A stretch of DNA of 64,000 nt, taken from NCBI RefSeq assembly GCF_029962835.1, contig NC_080582.1, positions 72,288,177 to 72,352,176 of the forward strand. The letters are read 5' to 3'. This document shows positions 1 to 11,665 of the stretch, one piece after another. The translations under genes were made by a program, and so were the position numbers. Every line of letters starts with the position of its first letter. Positions within the stretch are counted from its first letter, which is position 1. A model generated the notes under the pieces. That model was not told the DNA's origin. It worked only from the letters and a program-made list of their open reading frames with translations, and did no database searches. The stretch comes from Magnolia sinica (Eukaryota > Streptophyta > Magnoliopsida > Magnoliales > Magnoliaceae).

Positions 1-1120
1 AACTTTTGTACCCTAGCTGATCCGCGGCTTGGGGTCTCTACACGTCTCCGACGTCGATTTGACCGAGAAAGAACCAGCAGGATCCGGAGGCCAAAAAGGA
101 TAGTCAGGACCCTCTGAGATGTAGAAGCCCCCTTGAAAGATAAAGTCTACATATTCTTGGGAAAGGAAGTCAAACACAGCTGAAGGAGGGAGAGGACTCA
201 CCCGACCCAAGAAGTCCTTAACTTTTTGCCTCTGAAGCCCTGCTGGTATTGATCTTGTAGCCTTGCCTTCAAGTGGACCTAGACCTGTCCAGTTGTCCTG
301 CCAAAGGCTACCGTCGCATTCCCCAATCTATCATTGAGTCTTGGCCTCTAGCAGTGGAAATAATCCTCGAATTCTTTTCCACAAAGTGGAAACTAATGCC
401 GACCGCTGAGTCTGCCCATCAATAGACAGATCTTGGCTATACTTGGCTTTCATAAAAGAGCCCCACAGGCTGCGGTCCTCTTTGAACTTTACTGCCCAGA
501 CCGTTTTAAGGTGGAGGGCCTGTATGACATCTGAGAGGTTTCTGATTCCCAGGCCCCCTTCAAGTTTTGGCGATGAAATATTCTTCAAACTTCTCCGGTG
601 GAGCTTCCTTCCCTTCGGCTGATCCCCAAAGGAAATTGGTGAAACGACTCTCTAAAGTGTTTAAGACCACAGAAGGGATATGCGAGGCTGCCGGCGAGTG
701 GAATGGGATGCTGCTTAACACATGTTGAACAAGCATGGCCCTACCCACCTGCGAGAGGCATCTCGCCTGCCACCCTCTGATGCGGTTATTCACCCTGTCA
801 ATTAACACCTGGAATGCTTCTTTTTTACTCCTCCCTATTGTAATTGGGACCCCAAGATATGTAAAACTCGCTGAGGTTCTGGCCATCCCCAACATACTCT
901 GGATGGAGGAGGCCCTGACTGATGGAAGGTAGTCAGAGTAGAGGAAACTGTTTTTTGAAAGTTCACTTTCTGCCCGGGCGCACGTTGAAAGGACTCAAAA
1001 AAAAGTTTTGTAGCTTGGATGGACTTCAAGCCCCCGTTAAGGAACAACAGCGTATCATCTGCAAAAAGGAGATGGGACACTGATAAGCAGCCCCGATGCA
1101 GCTAGTAGGGATGACAAGAA
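1..1120 (-). pseudogene. LINE ORF2, reverse transcriptase C-terminal half (fragment)
   Basis: Minus-strand reading shows the catalytic block SHLLFADDT near 1080-1050. It is followed by the thumb region with YLGVPI, by SRFTNFLWG and by the GGLGIR segment near 545, then by the connection region with FWPPDPAGSFSV near 60-110. These blocks occur in this order in plant L1 ORF2. Three reading frames are needed, so it carries at least two frameshifts. The zinc-knuckle and RNase H parts expected next would lie beyond position 1. The junction with the inserted LTR lies between about 1083 and 1125. Confidence 0.85.
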
Positions 1121-3409
1121 TGATAAGGGTCGAATATTGCATATCAAACCTCGATTATTGCCTGATTTTACGTACATGATAATGCTCAATGGAATATTTT
1201 AATCGTGTTTTTGTTGCAGGGTGTAATCAGGAGCGTTGATTGGAGAAGAGAACTAAAAGCATGAATTTGATGCTCCAAAGCCACCGAAGTAAGGGACAGA
1301 CCCTAGGGGACCAAGAGCAACAGATTTACACGCCAGGGATCCGAGGAAATCAAGCCGTTTATGTTAAAAAGGTCCAAAATTAGTCTAGAATGCAAGATCA
1401 CATTGTTCCCGCCATCCTATTGGCTCGAAAATTCATACATGGCCTGGGAGATATAAATTAACCGTACATGTCAAATTTCATCCGTTCGATCCCTGTGAAA
1501 ATGGCTCAATGGACAGATTAGCCCCTAAAACTCTGATTTTGGGCCCACCCGCTATCTGGATATGCTTCAATTTTGGTCTCAACCCTTTAAATTATATGAA
1601 AAACAGGTTGGACGGAGTAGATTTTTCGAATACATCTCAGTGGACCCATGCTTGAAGCACGTGTACACAGTGCACTTGGTCCTGCTGTGCACCAAATTTC
1701 ATAAAGTTGGTCAGCGCACGTTGACCGACTCAAATCTCTTTCCTGCACAAAGACACCAGCGGATGGACCGGGTTTTGATTATGGGCCCCAACCATCATGT
1801 ATTTTGATAATCTGGACCATCCAGTCGCTCAATAGGTGGGGCATAACCCTCACTTAGGTGTCCTTCTGTTCCCATTGTGCACACACGTGTAAATCACGAT
1901 CAAACGCAGGATGGACAGCAGAAGCAAAACATCAAAGGACTGCATCAAAAGCAATCCAAAAGCAGTCATTTCTGACCGAAATTTCGAGAGGAATCTGGTG
2001 GACAGAATGGATTTCTCAAAAGAAAATCAAAGTGGGCCCCACCGACTTCAACAGCGAACCCATCCTTACGCAGGCCCTGTTTTTCGCATCCGGAAAAACT
2101 GAGACTTCCAGGCCGTTCCACGATCAAGATTATGATCAATTCGTTGATCTGAACCGTTCAAAGTCTTCTTATGGGGCCGCCTTCCGTCACCAAGGAGTTT
2201 GAATGGCTCAGATCTCGAAATCAGCCACTCCATCGTCCCAAGATTCAGGCTAAATGCAAGTGAGTTGCATTTCCTTTCGCATGCAGATTCTTCTGCATAA
2301 AAGAGGCCACCGACTCCAGCCTCTTGGGACGCACTTCATTCCACCGCCCCTGGCATATATAAAATACAAGAGAGAAGAGAGGGGGGGGGGGGGGGAATTC
2401 AATTGGTAGGGATTGAAGGCTTGGGGCTGGACGTCTGCAGAAGAGAGTTTGTTTTAGAGATTTTTTTTATTTGTTTTATTTTCATATTTTCTTTCATATA
2501 ATTGTTGAGAATTAGCCTAATAATGGTTGGCTAAACCTCTTAGCTAGGGCTAAGAGGTGAAGCTTGTAGCATGATGGGAAGAACTTTGTGCTTATGATTT
2601 TTATTTACATGGAATTGAACTTGATATTTGTCTGAATATGGGAATGTTTTTAGTTTTTAATGGTCTATTGTGACTAAAATTACAATGGGTCTGTGATAGC
2701 TTTAAGCATGTTCCTTCCTTTTTATGTTTATGATGTCAAGAAGTCCTTTTGTCCACCATCGTCTCCTAGGCATGGTCGGATGATGGTATCTTTCATAACC
2801 TTCATACATTGATTGATTGGTTGGTAATTAGTTTAATTTTATTGTTTACTTTATTTCCTGGGCATGGTTTGGTGATGGAATCCATTCTAATTCATATACC
2901 TTTCATCTCTTTAAAACTATATTAAAGGAAGTTCGGTTAAATTTTCATGGTTACACCTTTCAACCGGATGAAGATGGACTCTGAGTTCAGTTGAGTTTTT
3001 GATGCAGGCATAAGATCTCCCTGATCTATATAAGTGGATCCTCTGAATCCCTAGTTTCCTTTCCCTGAATTCTATAATTTTAGTTTCCTATTTCACCATT
3101 ATTTCCTCAAATTACAGTCGATTTAGAATTCATCTTAGTCTAGTTCTAGTTCTACTTAGTTTCAGATTACGTACAAGTTTCAGTCCCTTGGGATTCGACC
3201 TCGGTCTCACCGAGTTTATTACTATATCACAACCCTATACTTGGGGAGTGAACAAAGAACTCGAAGCTACAAGATTCTTGATGAAGCCCTCGGGATCATT
3301 TGAAGAAGCCCCCAACCTCTTCATCAACTAACATCGAGAACCAGCAATTGCTCTAGCAGTGCTCCACTAGCTAAATCCAAGGATCAGAGAAGCTAAAATG
3401 CCCCCAACA
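1121..3409 (+). mobile_element. Probable solo LTR inserted in LINE ORF2
   Basis: The segment separating the two halves of the LINE reverse transcriptase begins TGATAAGGG and ends CCAACA, consistent with TG...CA LTR ends. It has a TATA-like stretch (CATATATAAAATAC, near 2350) followed by a G-run, and near 3190-3245 a phrase with GGGATTCGACCTCGGTC and ACTTGGGG that resembles the 3' part of Tat/Athila-type Ty3 LTRs. No gag or pol reading frame is present. The duplication is unclear: ACAAG occurs at 1114-1118 and 3407-3411 but does not fit the TG/CA ends. A degenerate fragment rather than a clean solo LTR is possible. Confidence 0.5.
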
Positions 3410-3410
3410 A

Positions 3411-5205
3411 GTTTTTAAGGAAGGACCATATCTACTCTGTCGTATGCCTTTTCCATGTCAAGCTTCACCGCAATATTGCCTCCTTGGACTTTTCTGTTTA
3501 TCTCCCTAAGCAACTCCTGGGTAAGGATAATATTTTTTGAAATCGATCGGCCTTGGACAAACGTCCCTTGCTTTAAGGAAATCAGACTAGGTAGTAGCTT
3601 GCTCAGCCTGCCTATAATAATCTTGGAGAAGATTTTTTAGACGCAGTTGTAGAGAATAATTGGCTGGAAATCTGTGAATCTCTTCGGGGCCATTGCTTTG
3701 GGGACCAGGCATATTAAGGAGGCCGTGATAGCCTTAGGCAGCGAGCCCCCTTCAAACATGAAAGTGGCAGCCCTATGGAGATCGTGGCCCATGATGTCCC
3801 AGCAGCTTGAGAAGAAAGCACCTGAGAAATCATTCGGACTTGCTGCACCATCTCTTAGGAGGGCATTGACCAGCTGCTGAACTTCGAGGAGAGATGGCGG
3901 GGCCAATAACTGGAAGTTGTCCACGAGTGAGACCAGTTCAGGGATGACCGAGAGCAGGTCCCCCTCAAGATCTACCACATTAGTTGAGAAAAGCCTATGG
4001 AAGAATCTGACAGCCTTACCCTTGATCTCTGCTTGAGTTTCCACAGTATGCCCCGAGTCCAGTGCAATGTACTTGATAATAGCTCTCCTGTTTTTCTCTG
4101 ACACTAAGGCATGGAAATATTCTGTGTTTCGGTCTCCTTCCTCCAGCCAATTGTTCCTGGCCTTTTGCTTCTAATAAATTTCTTCCATTAGTTCCAACCG
4201 GCAAATGTTTGATCTCACATTGTTAAGGTCTTGATGGGAGATAATACTAATCCCTCCAGAAACATCTTGCTGTTGTAGCTTCCCTTCAATATCTTTTAGA
4301 GACTTCTCTGCTCGCCTAACTAGCGAGAAAATGTTACCAAACACTTCCTTATTCCAGGTCCTTAAGTATCTTTTGACATTCTTAAGCTTGAGGAGAAGAT
4401 TTAGCATAGGCTGGGGATTGTCTTCTAATGTCCAGGCATCCTTCACAACTTGGAGGAACAATTCATGCTGGAACCACATTTGCTGGAATTAGAAAGGTTT
4501 TGGGGCGGAGAAAGGCTGCCGAGGAAAAACCATCAACAATGGTGCATGATCTAAATTTGAACGGGTGAGTTGCTCAACTTGGAAACTGGGAAAGAGGCTA
4601 TTCGAAGTAGTGTTGATTAACACTTTAACCAACATGGCCCACACCCTGGCAGGACCCAACTGATTATTATTAGTCCAGGTAAAGCTGTTACCAAGGAAGC
4701 CTGCATCTATCAACCTCACATTGTTAATAGCTTTGGTGAATTCAAGGGAGTTGCCACTATCATGGCTTGTACGACTTCTTTTTCTCCGATGCATCAACAA
4801 CTGCATTAAAGTCCCCACCTAGGGCCCAAGGTCCCTGCATGGACCTGGACAACGATGTCATGTCCTCCTAGAGGGACCTATGCTGGACCCTCGTGCAACT
4901 AGCGTAAATAAAAGACAGGGTAATAGGACTTTGGAGTGACTGAAAATTAACCGTGAGCGAGATGACCTGGCTAGTCTTGGAAAGAACTGAGATAGTTGGC
5001 AGATTTTTACAGAATATCCAAATCTTCCCTCCCTCATCTCCATTAGAAAAGGAGGAACGAAAACCTAGTTTAAGCCCAATCTCCACCCTCTTAGCCTCCC
5101 TGATCATAGGTTCAAGGATTGCCACGATCCACGGGTTGTGAACCATTCAGAGTCCTGATGGTAGGCTAATTTCCTACCCCTCGGGCATTCCAAACCAAGA
5201 CCCGT
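3411..5205 (-). pseudogene. LINE ORF2, endonuclease and reverse transcriptase N-terminal half
   Basis: Reading leftwards from about 5205, VWNARGVGN marks the start of an apurinic-type endonuclease domain. Further down are an AILEPM segment, an FTWTNNN block (4690-4660) and DHAPLLM (4545-4525). The linker with NKEVFGNIFS (near 4350) and LELMEEIY (4200-4175) follows. Next come the first reverse transcriptase blocks: a GAASPNDFSGAFFSSCWD region near 3830 (usual motif GPDGF), and LDMEKAYDRVD at about 3465-3435. The frame breaks several times and the ORF stops at the LTR junction. It nicked target DNA and primed reverse transcription when active; it is now dead. Confidence 0.85.
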
Positions 5206-5441
5206 CACGGGAAACTCCATACATGACGGCCCTTCTTTGTAACCTTCTCAATTTGGAGATCCACTCTCCCCTAGAGGAAGTGTCATGGGGGTTTATGTGG
5301 GCACATTTAGCTCCTCTCTTATTGGGGATGATCTTCTTGATATTCGTAATGTCCTCTCGGGGGGCTTCCTGCTCCCTGGTGCCCCTTTGTCCCTGGTTGG
5401 TCATCTAACTCTCCACTTCTATACCTTCTTGTTGCTGGAAC

Positions 5442-7337
5442 TCAGGCATAATAGACAATTTCTGGCCTCCTCTTTATTTGCCGAGTGCGAACTGCAGTCC
5501 CGATGCCTTCCCCTGATTTGAAGAAATATGGAGACAAGTCCACTTGTAGCCCCATTCCCCTATTGGAGGAATCCACCATAGGTGGAACTCGGGGGCAAGG
5601 GGATCTGGGGGGAGAGAGCCCTGCTAAATATTCTGATTTCTCAGGGGAATGTTCACCCCTGTTTGAACCTCTTAAGGAAGAGGATAGATGTAGGCATTTG
5701 ACAGATCTAGACCTGATGGACCTTTTACCCACAACAGCCCCTTGCACAGACACACTCACTATATGGCTCCGCAGTATAGATGAACTAACAAAATAGTTAA
5801 TTGGAAGAGACTTACTTATAGAGCCGAGAACGCGGCAAGGAGAGAATACCTTAATAGGTGATGTGTTGAAGTGGGATTGCAGAACTTCCCGCGATCTGCA
5901 GAATTGCTCACTCTCGGGTGAAGGGTTCTTCTTGGCATTGCTCTCCAACAGGACAACCCTGGACGAGTCCTTCCTACTCTTGTTGCAGCCACTGGAGTTC
6001 TGAGATATCTCCATAGAGTTTACTAGACCTCCATCGCCTTCCCGCACAACTTTATTGCTGACCTTTGGGCTGGAGGGCTTCTAAGTAGCTTCGGGTAATG
6101 AGGATCCAGTACCAGTGTCATCTGCCACAATCTGTCAAGCACTTCGACTGGGAGAGAGAGACCTATTCACTCTATTGTCATTGGGGAGGAGAGCTGTGGT
6201 CCCATGGCGGGGAGGGTCCACATCTGCATTTCGACAAACATCAAGATTGCATATCTTAGGTTCCTCTATTGCCCCTGGCAGGACGCCCTCTACACTATAG
6301 TCGTTCGTTGAGTAAATAGTTTTGAACCTTTCCTCTACCCATTGCTTCGTCCTACTTGTATTTCTCTAGATAGCGTTGGAGTTGTCAGATTCCCTTACTG
6401 CTAGCCCTTTCCACATATCGAACTCAATAACTGCCTGCACTAGGAAGACCTTTCCTTCAACTAGTAATTTGAGGACCCGCTACAGATGTACCCTCGGATG
6501 AAAGAGAACCTTGACATGGGTGAATCCTTGGAATAACCCAAATTTGCTAATGGAATCCACCTTCACCACCTTCCCAAAGAAATTTCCCAGATATAAAATG
6601 ATCGACTCTAGCCAAGCGTGGGACGGGATGCGAAACAATTAGATCCATGAACTTCCACCTACTTCCTCCTCTTCGGGTGACCATAGAGAAATTGAATTCA
6701 AACCCATCTTCTTCTATAGCTCCACATCTTTCACAAAAACAAAGTATTTTGTTTTGGTTTTGAGCTTGAAGAGGAACTGAGATGCCGATAGCCTGACCAC
6801 ATCTATACATGAGGATGCGAATTTAGAAACCCTGATTACCTCTATTAGTTGGAGGACTGATATATTAGGGTTTGAAGTAACTCCAATCAGCCCTAGTTTT
6901 ATTTCCTCTCTCTTCCTGGCCACTGCATCAGCGTCTACCACCGTGGTAAAATCTTCATTGGGAACTCCCTGATATCTACCAACCCTGCCCTTGGTGGCAA
7001 CCACTGCAGCATAAGAGGGTGCCAAGGACGAGGGAGGGATATCCTTCGTCATTATCAGAGGCTTAGCTGATGATGGAACCTTGGGATTTGCAAGCTTTAC
7101 CGATACTACTCTGCCATCGATCCTTCGCCCGTTAAGGATATCCATTGCAGCTTTCGCATCCTGCTCATATTGGAAGTGGACAAACGTGAAACCCCTCAGA
7201 GCGCTGGTCTCGGGATGAATTGGGATGAATACATCTAGCACCTTCCCATATCTACTGAAGATATCTAAAAGCTCTTGTAGAGTGCAATCGAAAGGAAGAT
7301 TCCCCACAAATAGGCTAAAATCTGATCTGCCCTTCAT
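5442..7337 (-). pseudogene. LINE ORF1 with N-terminal RRM domain
   Basis: An open frame of 207 codons starts with ATG at 7337; an in-frame stop lies upstream. Residues 8-85 form an RNA-recognition motif: RNP2 is LFVGNL and RNP1 is RGFTFVHF, with the usual spacing. After codon 207 the homology continues in another frame (RWKFMDLIVSHPVPRLARVD, 6660-6600), so a frameshift lies near 6720. A serine-rich open stretch follows to 5442. In L1-type elements ORF1 is the RNA-binding chaperone of the retrotransposition particle. The RRM distinguishes this from the DUF4283-type ORF1 of the LINE at 47951-54197. Confidence 0.8.
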
Positions 7338-7520
7338 GGGGTCATGAACGACTGATTCCCTCCTTCGCGATCTCCCTCTGATATTTTACCTGAATCCCTA
7401 AAACTCACTGCAGCTCCTCCTTTTAGATGGGGCTCTATCCTTGAATTGGGGCATCCCCATAGGGTTTGCAACCCCTCTCCTTTTCTCATGGAAACCCTAG
7501 CCCCTTTAATGCCCCTTTGC

Positions 7521-7706
7521 AGAAAAGAAAAAAAATTCTCATAATGAGAAGTTTCAAAAAAAAGAAAAAAGAAAAAAAATAGTTACAACTACGTGAGATA
7601 CGCCTCCATAGTTACTACCACATCTTCGGGGTTTTTTGCACTAATCCTCTCATTCTCACGTGCTTGTTTATTGATCCCCAGACGACATCACGTATCTCTT
7701 GTTAAA
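7521..7706. other. Short stretch without gene
   Basis: Purine-rich sequence (7525-7580) followed by ordinary sequence. It is the 5' flank of the LINE and the left flank of the SINE duplication. I see no coding or RNA signal in it. Confidence 0.5.
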
Positions 7707-7746
7707 CAAGCATTGCGATCACTTTCTAACAACATTGATATCACTT

Positions 7747-7887
7747 TTTTTTTTCTTTTTTCTTTTACACACGCACACACACCCCACACACTCACGCTAG
7801 TGGAATTTCACCACCTATGGGTACTCAAACCCTTTACCGGGTGTTAAAACTCCTGAGAGTCTACCACCTGAGCAAGAGTCTACTACT
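7747..7887 (-). mobile_element. tRNA-derived SINE with 40-bp target-site duplications
   Basis: On the minus strand the segment starts near 7887 with an A-box-like TTGCTCAGGTGGTAGACTC and continues to a B-box-like GGGTTTGAGTACCC. It ends in a GT-rich run and an A-rich tail, which is the plan of a tRNA-derived SINE. It is flanked by direct repeats at 7707-7746 and 7888-7927 that agree at 37 of 40 positions. The repeats are longer than usual for SINE insertion, but their placement directly after the A-tail and directly before the A-box side fits target-primed insertion. The family name is not known to me. Confidence 0.7.
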
Positions 7888-8010
7888 CAAGCATTGTGAT
7901 CACTTTTTAACAACATTGATGTCACTTGCTATGGCCTGAGTGCTTCGTAAGTATAGACCATGCACTACTTGTGTAAGATCCCTTTATGAATGAGTCATCT
8001 AGCCACCCAA

Positions 8011-8647
8011 ATGGCATGGGTTGGGTTAAAATTAATGTTAATGGTGCGGCATCCAGCAATCCAGGGCCATCTAGAGGGGGCGGCGTTTGCAAAAACTCTT
8101 CCGGCAGTTTGATTTTTGCCTTCTCTTCTGGATATGGAGAAGGATCTAATAATAGGGCGGAGCTGCGAGCTATTCACAACGCTATGGTCTTCAGCTTTCC
8201 TTTGGTCTCAATCAGGTTATACTGGAATCCGATTCCAAATTTGTTGTGGATGCCTGGATGGGCTCCTCCATTCCAGCTTGGAAGTGGAGGTATTGGCTAT
8301 CGAGGATTGAGGGTCTTAAGAAGAAGTGTAATTTTGTCATCTCCCTCATTCCTAGAGAAGGGAATGGGTCAATAGACGGGCTTGCTAGATTTGGTGTGGG
8401 CAATCAGATCAGTAGGTTGTCCACCCAGGCGAAGGATCTTCCTATTTATATTAGGGAATTGTACATGTTAGATAAGGTGGGTTTAGGCGCTATTATAGAG
8501 TCTCATATTGGCGCCTAGTCGGCTTTTCGGGGGAAGGTTTTGTATATGGATATGATAGGCGCCTTGAGTGTCTTTTTGTTGTCCAGGGCCGCCCGAATGT
8601 TGTAGATTCTCCTCCCGTTTCAATATAGTATCATATCCTTAAAAAAA
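8011..8647 (+). mobile_element. 5'-truncated LINE end carrying RNase H domain
   Basis: The insert encodes an RNase H-like domain: GWVKINVNGAASSNPGPS starts it, SNNRAELRA follows, then after a frameshift near 8200 come IPREGNGSIDGLARFG and a conserved VGLGAI tail, with a stop at 8516-8518. The 3' untranslated part has GATAGGC, a T-run and CCCGAATG, and an A8 tail at 8641-8648. AGCCACCCAA repeats at 8001-8010 and 8648-8657, a clear target-site duplication. Only the last 0.6 kb of the LINE was copied, as expected for incomplete target-primed reverse transcription. Confidence 0.8.
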
Positions 8648-8657
8648 AGCCACCCAA

Positions 8658-8900
8658 GTGTAGCTATCAGGCTTGTCTCCAGCGGTGATTTCTAGTGTCC
8701 AGGCCAGGGGGCCCGTCAGTTTATTTTCTTTGTCTTAGTTGTAGCTTGCTCCTATTTTTCTTTTCCTGCTTTATGATAGGCTTCACCTATGTCCTTTTTT
8801 CGTAGGGAAGCCCGAATGTCTCTTGTGTTGTATATGTTGTCTAATGGAATGAAATATAGGAGAATTTCTTACTTCCTTACAAAAAAAAAAAAAAAAAAAA
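8658..8900 (+). mobile_element. LINE 3' untranslated tail, host of the 8011-8647 insertion
   Basis: This stretch ends in a 20-base A-run (8881-8900) and carries the 3' tail motif shared by LINEs of this window: ATGATAGGC near 8774, a T-run, GCCCGAATG, then TAATGGAATGAAAT. No coding part is recognised. Since the duplication of the preceding LINE insert falls at its left end, the older tail was probably the target. Confidence 0.65.
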
Positions 8901-9914
8901 AGTTGTAGCCAAGCTACTTTGAAGAATAGGTAGATCACATAAGAGAGATTAAGATGTGATACAAATGAGGGACATTTCTTTCTATATAGATTTTAAAAAC
9001 TTTTAGCTATTATTCATGCCATGTGACAATCAACCAATAGCTAGGAACACTTTAGAAACCTTCTAAACTAGTTTACACTAATCTCACTACCGGACTTCGC
9101 TGCAGAACTCTAGAACATGTTATAGATCTTTACCGGCTTTACATTCTTCTATCATTCTCTAGAATTCTCTAGACACCTCTCTACACTCTATAAAGCTTCT
9201 AGTGTACAATGATGAGCTAATTTTGATAAATCGTTGGATTAGCCTTCTTGGAAACGTTTGATCCATGACAAAAACTTCTGACACACTCAACCAGAAGTGT
9301 TCATTTCTTAGATGGTTGGGATAGTCCAATCAGAGCATTTTTTTTTTTTTTTTTTGTGGCCCATCACTGGTTGGGTCCGCAGGATACCTAGTTCAAATCA
9401 TTGTACCTGTGCCACATTAATGGTGTACAATCAGGAGGAACTAAAATGTCCAGAGACACTGGATCGATTTCCCATGTTTATGCTATATGATGTTTATGAA
9501 TTGCAATTTCATTATGATAAGATGATCAGTGGATTTCTCGGGGAAAGAAAATCCACGTGGTTCCCAAGCACAATGTTTTACTGTATTAGATTTTTTCTGT
9601 TTGCAATTCATTGTCACTAAAAATCTATTAACCTTCCTTTTTTCAGATAAACTGGTATGTTCTACCAAGCAATTTTCTCAAGAACAACCAAAGTTCATTA
9701 CTGTTGCAGAATTCAGGAGAAAATCCAAATCTCCAGATAATATGTATTGCATTCATTTGCCAATCTACCTTTTGAAAAAAAACGGAAGAAGAAAAAACCC
9801 AATCTAACTAATTTGATTTTAGTTTCATCGATCCTTAACTTTTTATTTTTATTTTAATCTTCTTAATTAATACCTTAGATATTAGTACGCATGAAAAGAT
9901 CAGTTGAAATGTAC
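8901..9914. other. Non-coding stretch beside the WRKY exons
   Basis: AT-rich sequence with a T-run at 9340-9355. If the WRKY gene continues leftwards this is part of its third intron. I searched it on the minus strand for the HNH half of the WRKY zinc finger and did not find it. A lysine-rich minus-strand reading near 9560-9670 (KRKVNRF) superficially recalls the residues after the WRKY cysteines but has no histidine pair and no splice junction in the right place. Confidence 0.4.
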
Positions 9915-10031
9915 CTTCCTCTTGACGGGACAATTTGGAGTGGTAGAACATCTAAAATAAGCCCGCGGCCATGGATTATCTTTAGTGATCTTCTGTCCAT
10001 ACTTCCTCCATTGATAACCATCTTTCACTAT
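9915..10031 (-). CDS. WRKY exon 3, WRKYGQK and first zinc ligands
   Basis: A 39-codon exon read leftwards encodes [11 protein letters not shown] at residues 4-14 of the exon and the two cysteines of a C-X5-C zinc finger (CSTTPNC). The acceptor TTCAG lies just above 10031 and the donor GTAC follows 9915. The donor falls immediately before the expected valine, the sixth residue after the second cysteine, which is the V-type intron position of WRKY groups IIa and IIb. WRKY proteins bind W-box DNA in the nucleus. The exon is uninterrupted. The matching exon with the HNH zinc ligands is not found to its left, so the gene is either truncated or has an intron longer than 9.9 kb. Confidence 0.9.
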
Positions 10032-10180
10032 CTGAAGTCAAAAAAGGAAAAAAAGAAAAAGAAAAAGGGGAGGGGGGGTGTGTGTAAAAAGATGATTAGG
10101 AAACTAGTAAAAATACCAATTTAATGATGAAAATTAACCCCATTTCGAATAAAATGAACAAAATCTTCAAAGAAACTTAC
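10032..10180 (-). other. Intron 2 of the WRKY gene
   Basis: 149 bp between exon 2 (donor GTAAGT at 10180) and exon 3 (acceptor CAG ending at 10032). It splits the reading exactly between leucine and isoleucine codons, phase 0, and keeps the frame. It contains a polypyrimidine-type tract on the minus strand. Confidence 0.8.
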
Positions 10181-10429
10181 CAAGTTAGTGTCTGCCTCAT
10201 TGGTTCTTATAAAGACTTGCGACGATTTTGCTTTGAACGTATTTGTTACCCGTCTATTGAATGAATCTTGGCTAGAGAAATTCTCAGTCATGGTGTACAT
10301 CTCATTTGTCTTCTTCTTGTTCAACTGGTCTTGAAGAATATTGCAGTTATTGCTCATTAAATTAAGCATATGATTGAGCTCCTCGTTCTCTTTATATAAA
10401 CGCTGTAACTTGGCTTCAAGAGTTTGCAC
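10181..10429 (-). CDS. WRKY exon 2, leucine-zipper-like coiled coil
   Basis: 83 codons in phase 0, with acceptor TTTATTCAG above 10429 and donor GTAAGT below 10181. The first 35 residues form a heptad-patterned coiled coil (LEAKLQRLYKENEELNHM), matching the dimerisation zipper of group IIa WRKY proteins such as WRKY18/40/60. The exon closes with SQVFIRTNEADTNL, the conserved lead into the WRKY domain in that group. The basic middle part (KAKSSQ) could serve nuclear localisation. In that family such proteins act as homo- and heterodimeric regulators of defence and abscisic-acid responses; that function is inferred from the family. Confidence 0.85.
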
Positions 10430-11192
10430 CTGAATAAATTGAGATTGATCAAATGTAATTATGATTTGATTAACTAGAAATGAGTGTTCTCCCCAACAAT
10501 TTCAATTGGCATAGACTAAAAAGAAAAAAGAAAATACATAAATATAATCGTCATAAGTATAATATTACTTAAATTAGAGATTTAGTAGTGAAAAATCGAG
10601 AAAAATAATTGACATGGGTGCATCTAGCAATTTCAAGAAATTTTCATTAATCTAGTTAAAATTTTCTCTAAATGTTTGAAATGATACGATTGTTACACAA
10701 TTTCGGGCATTGTTTGTGTTGGAATTGCAAACCAAAACATTTACAGCAACTGCCTGACTGTTCATCTTCCAATGCATGGCAACACTTCCCATGATGCTGT
10801 TTTGAAAGATGAAATGCTTTTGAGTATTTTCTAGGAACATAAAGCGTTGGTAGCTCCTAGAAGGGGCATTTTTGTCTTTTCACCTTACATTCAAATGCCT
10901 ATAAATGGGCATCATGGCAAGCAAATCAGCAAGTGTGAGAAGTGCAGCAGCAGCAGCAAAACAGTTTAAGAAATATAAACTTCTGTTTGGTTTTCTTCTC
11001 TCTTTCTTCCTTCTGCACCATCAGATTTTTCGAGTAGTGATAAGGCTTTGTAAAGCAAAGAAAAATCTGTTATCTTGAATCAAAGAGAAAATCTGGCTTA
11101 TATAGCCAATAATTTGATTTTCTTTTTCTTCTTTAGTGAAATTTAATAACTCCATTTATAAAGATTAATATGGTTTTGGTGGGCTGGTAACA

Positions 11193-11665
11193 TTTTTTTT
11201 TTTTTTTAACAGAAGATTTCATTCCTTGTTTAAGTTGTACAAAACCTGGACAATTCGGGCATCCCCAGATTACACGACCCCGAGGAAGCCTATCATAATG
11301 CCTGAAAACAGCCTATACACGACTCAAACTCTTGAAGGCCTTCCTGACTTCCTTGACGGAGCCCAACTCCACTTTATCTAGGAAGATCAAGCCCTTGATC
11401 TGCGCCGGGAGGTTCAAGACTTGCCTAAAAAATGAAAAAGTCTGGCTCTCACTTCCCAGCCGAGCCAACCCATCCCTTCTCTGAAAACATGACCGACAGA
11501 AAACTGCCCTCTTTGCTTTAGCTTAACGATCCTGTTTATCCATTGCCTCCAACACTAGGCCGGATGAGTTTTCCCATTGAGCAGGTCCACCACTAGTATA
11601 GAATCTGTTTCCACCTCTACCTTGGACAGCCCTTGATTCAAGCGCAGAGACCAACCTAATATTAT
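11193..11665 (-). mobile_element. 5'-truncated LINE end in WRKY intron 1
   Basis: Minus-strand reading gives the last part of a LINE RNase H domain: VEVETDSILVVDLLNG near 11630, a REGMG-type block near 11485, and a conserved tail with FLDKVELGSV. The 3' untranslated tail carries ATGATAGGC and CCCGAATTG and ends in a 15-base A-tail (T-run 11193-11207 on the plus strand). In-frame stops make it non-functional. It lies antisense to nothing: LINE and WRKY gene share orientation. Confidence 0.75.

Larger units (their letters stand above)
1..7520 (-). mobile_element. L1-type LINE with RRM-containing ORF1, interrupted
   Basis: A long non-LTR retrotransposon runs right to left and leaves the window at its 3' end. 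In order from 7337 downwards it encodes an RRM-bearing ORF1, an endonuclease, a linker, the reverse transcriptase N-terminal half and, after a 2.3 kb LTR insertion (1121-3409), the reverse transcriptase C-terminal half. About 300 bp of reverse transcriptase between the AYDR and FADD blocks is missing around the insertion. The RRM in ORF1 places it with the plant L1 subclade described as BNR-type, which is family knowledge. Frameshifts in both ORFs make it inactive. The 5' boundary near 7520 is approximate; a purine-rich stretch at 7525-7580 lies just outside it. Confidence 0.85.

Noticed and set aside
9483..9668. HNH half of the WRKY zinc finger
   Set aside because: The reading has KRKVNR but no HNH pair, and the valine is not at an intron-exon border; judged coincidental.
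10717..11180. Copia-like solo LTR in WRKY intron 1
   Set aside because: TGTTGGAATTG start and TATAAATGGGC promoter-like word fit, but no CA end, flanking duplication or second copy could be found.
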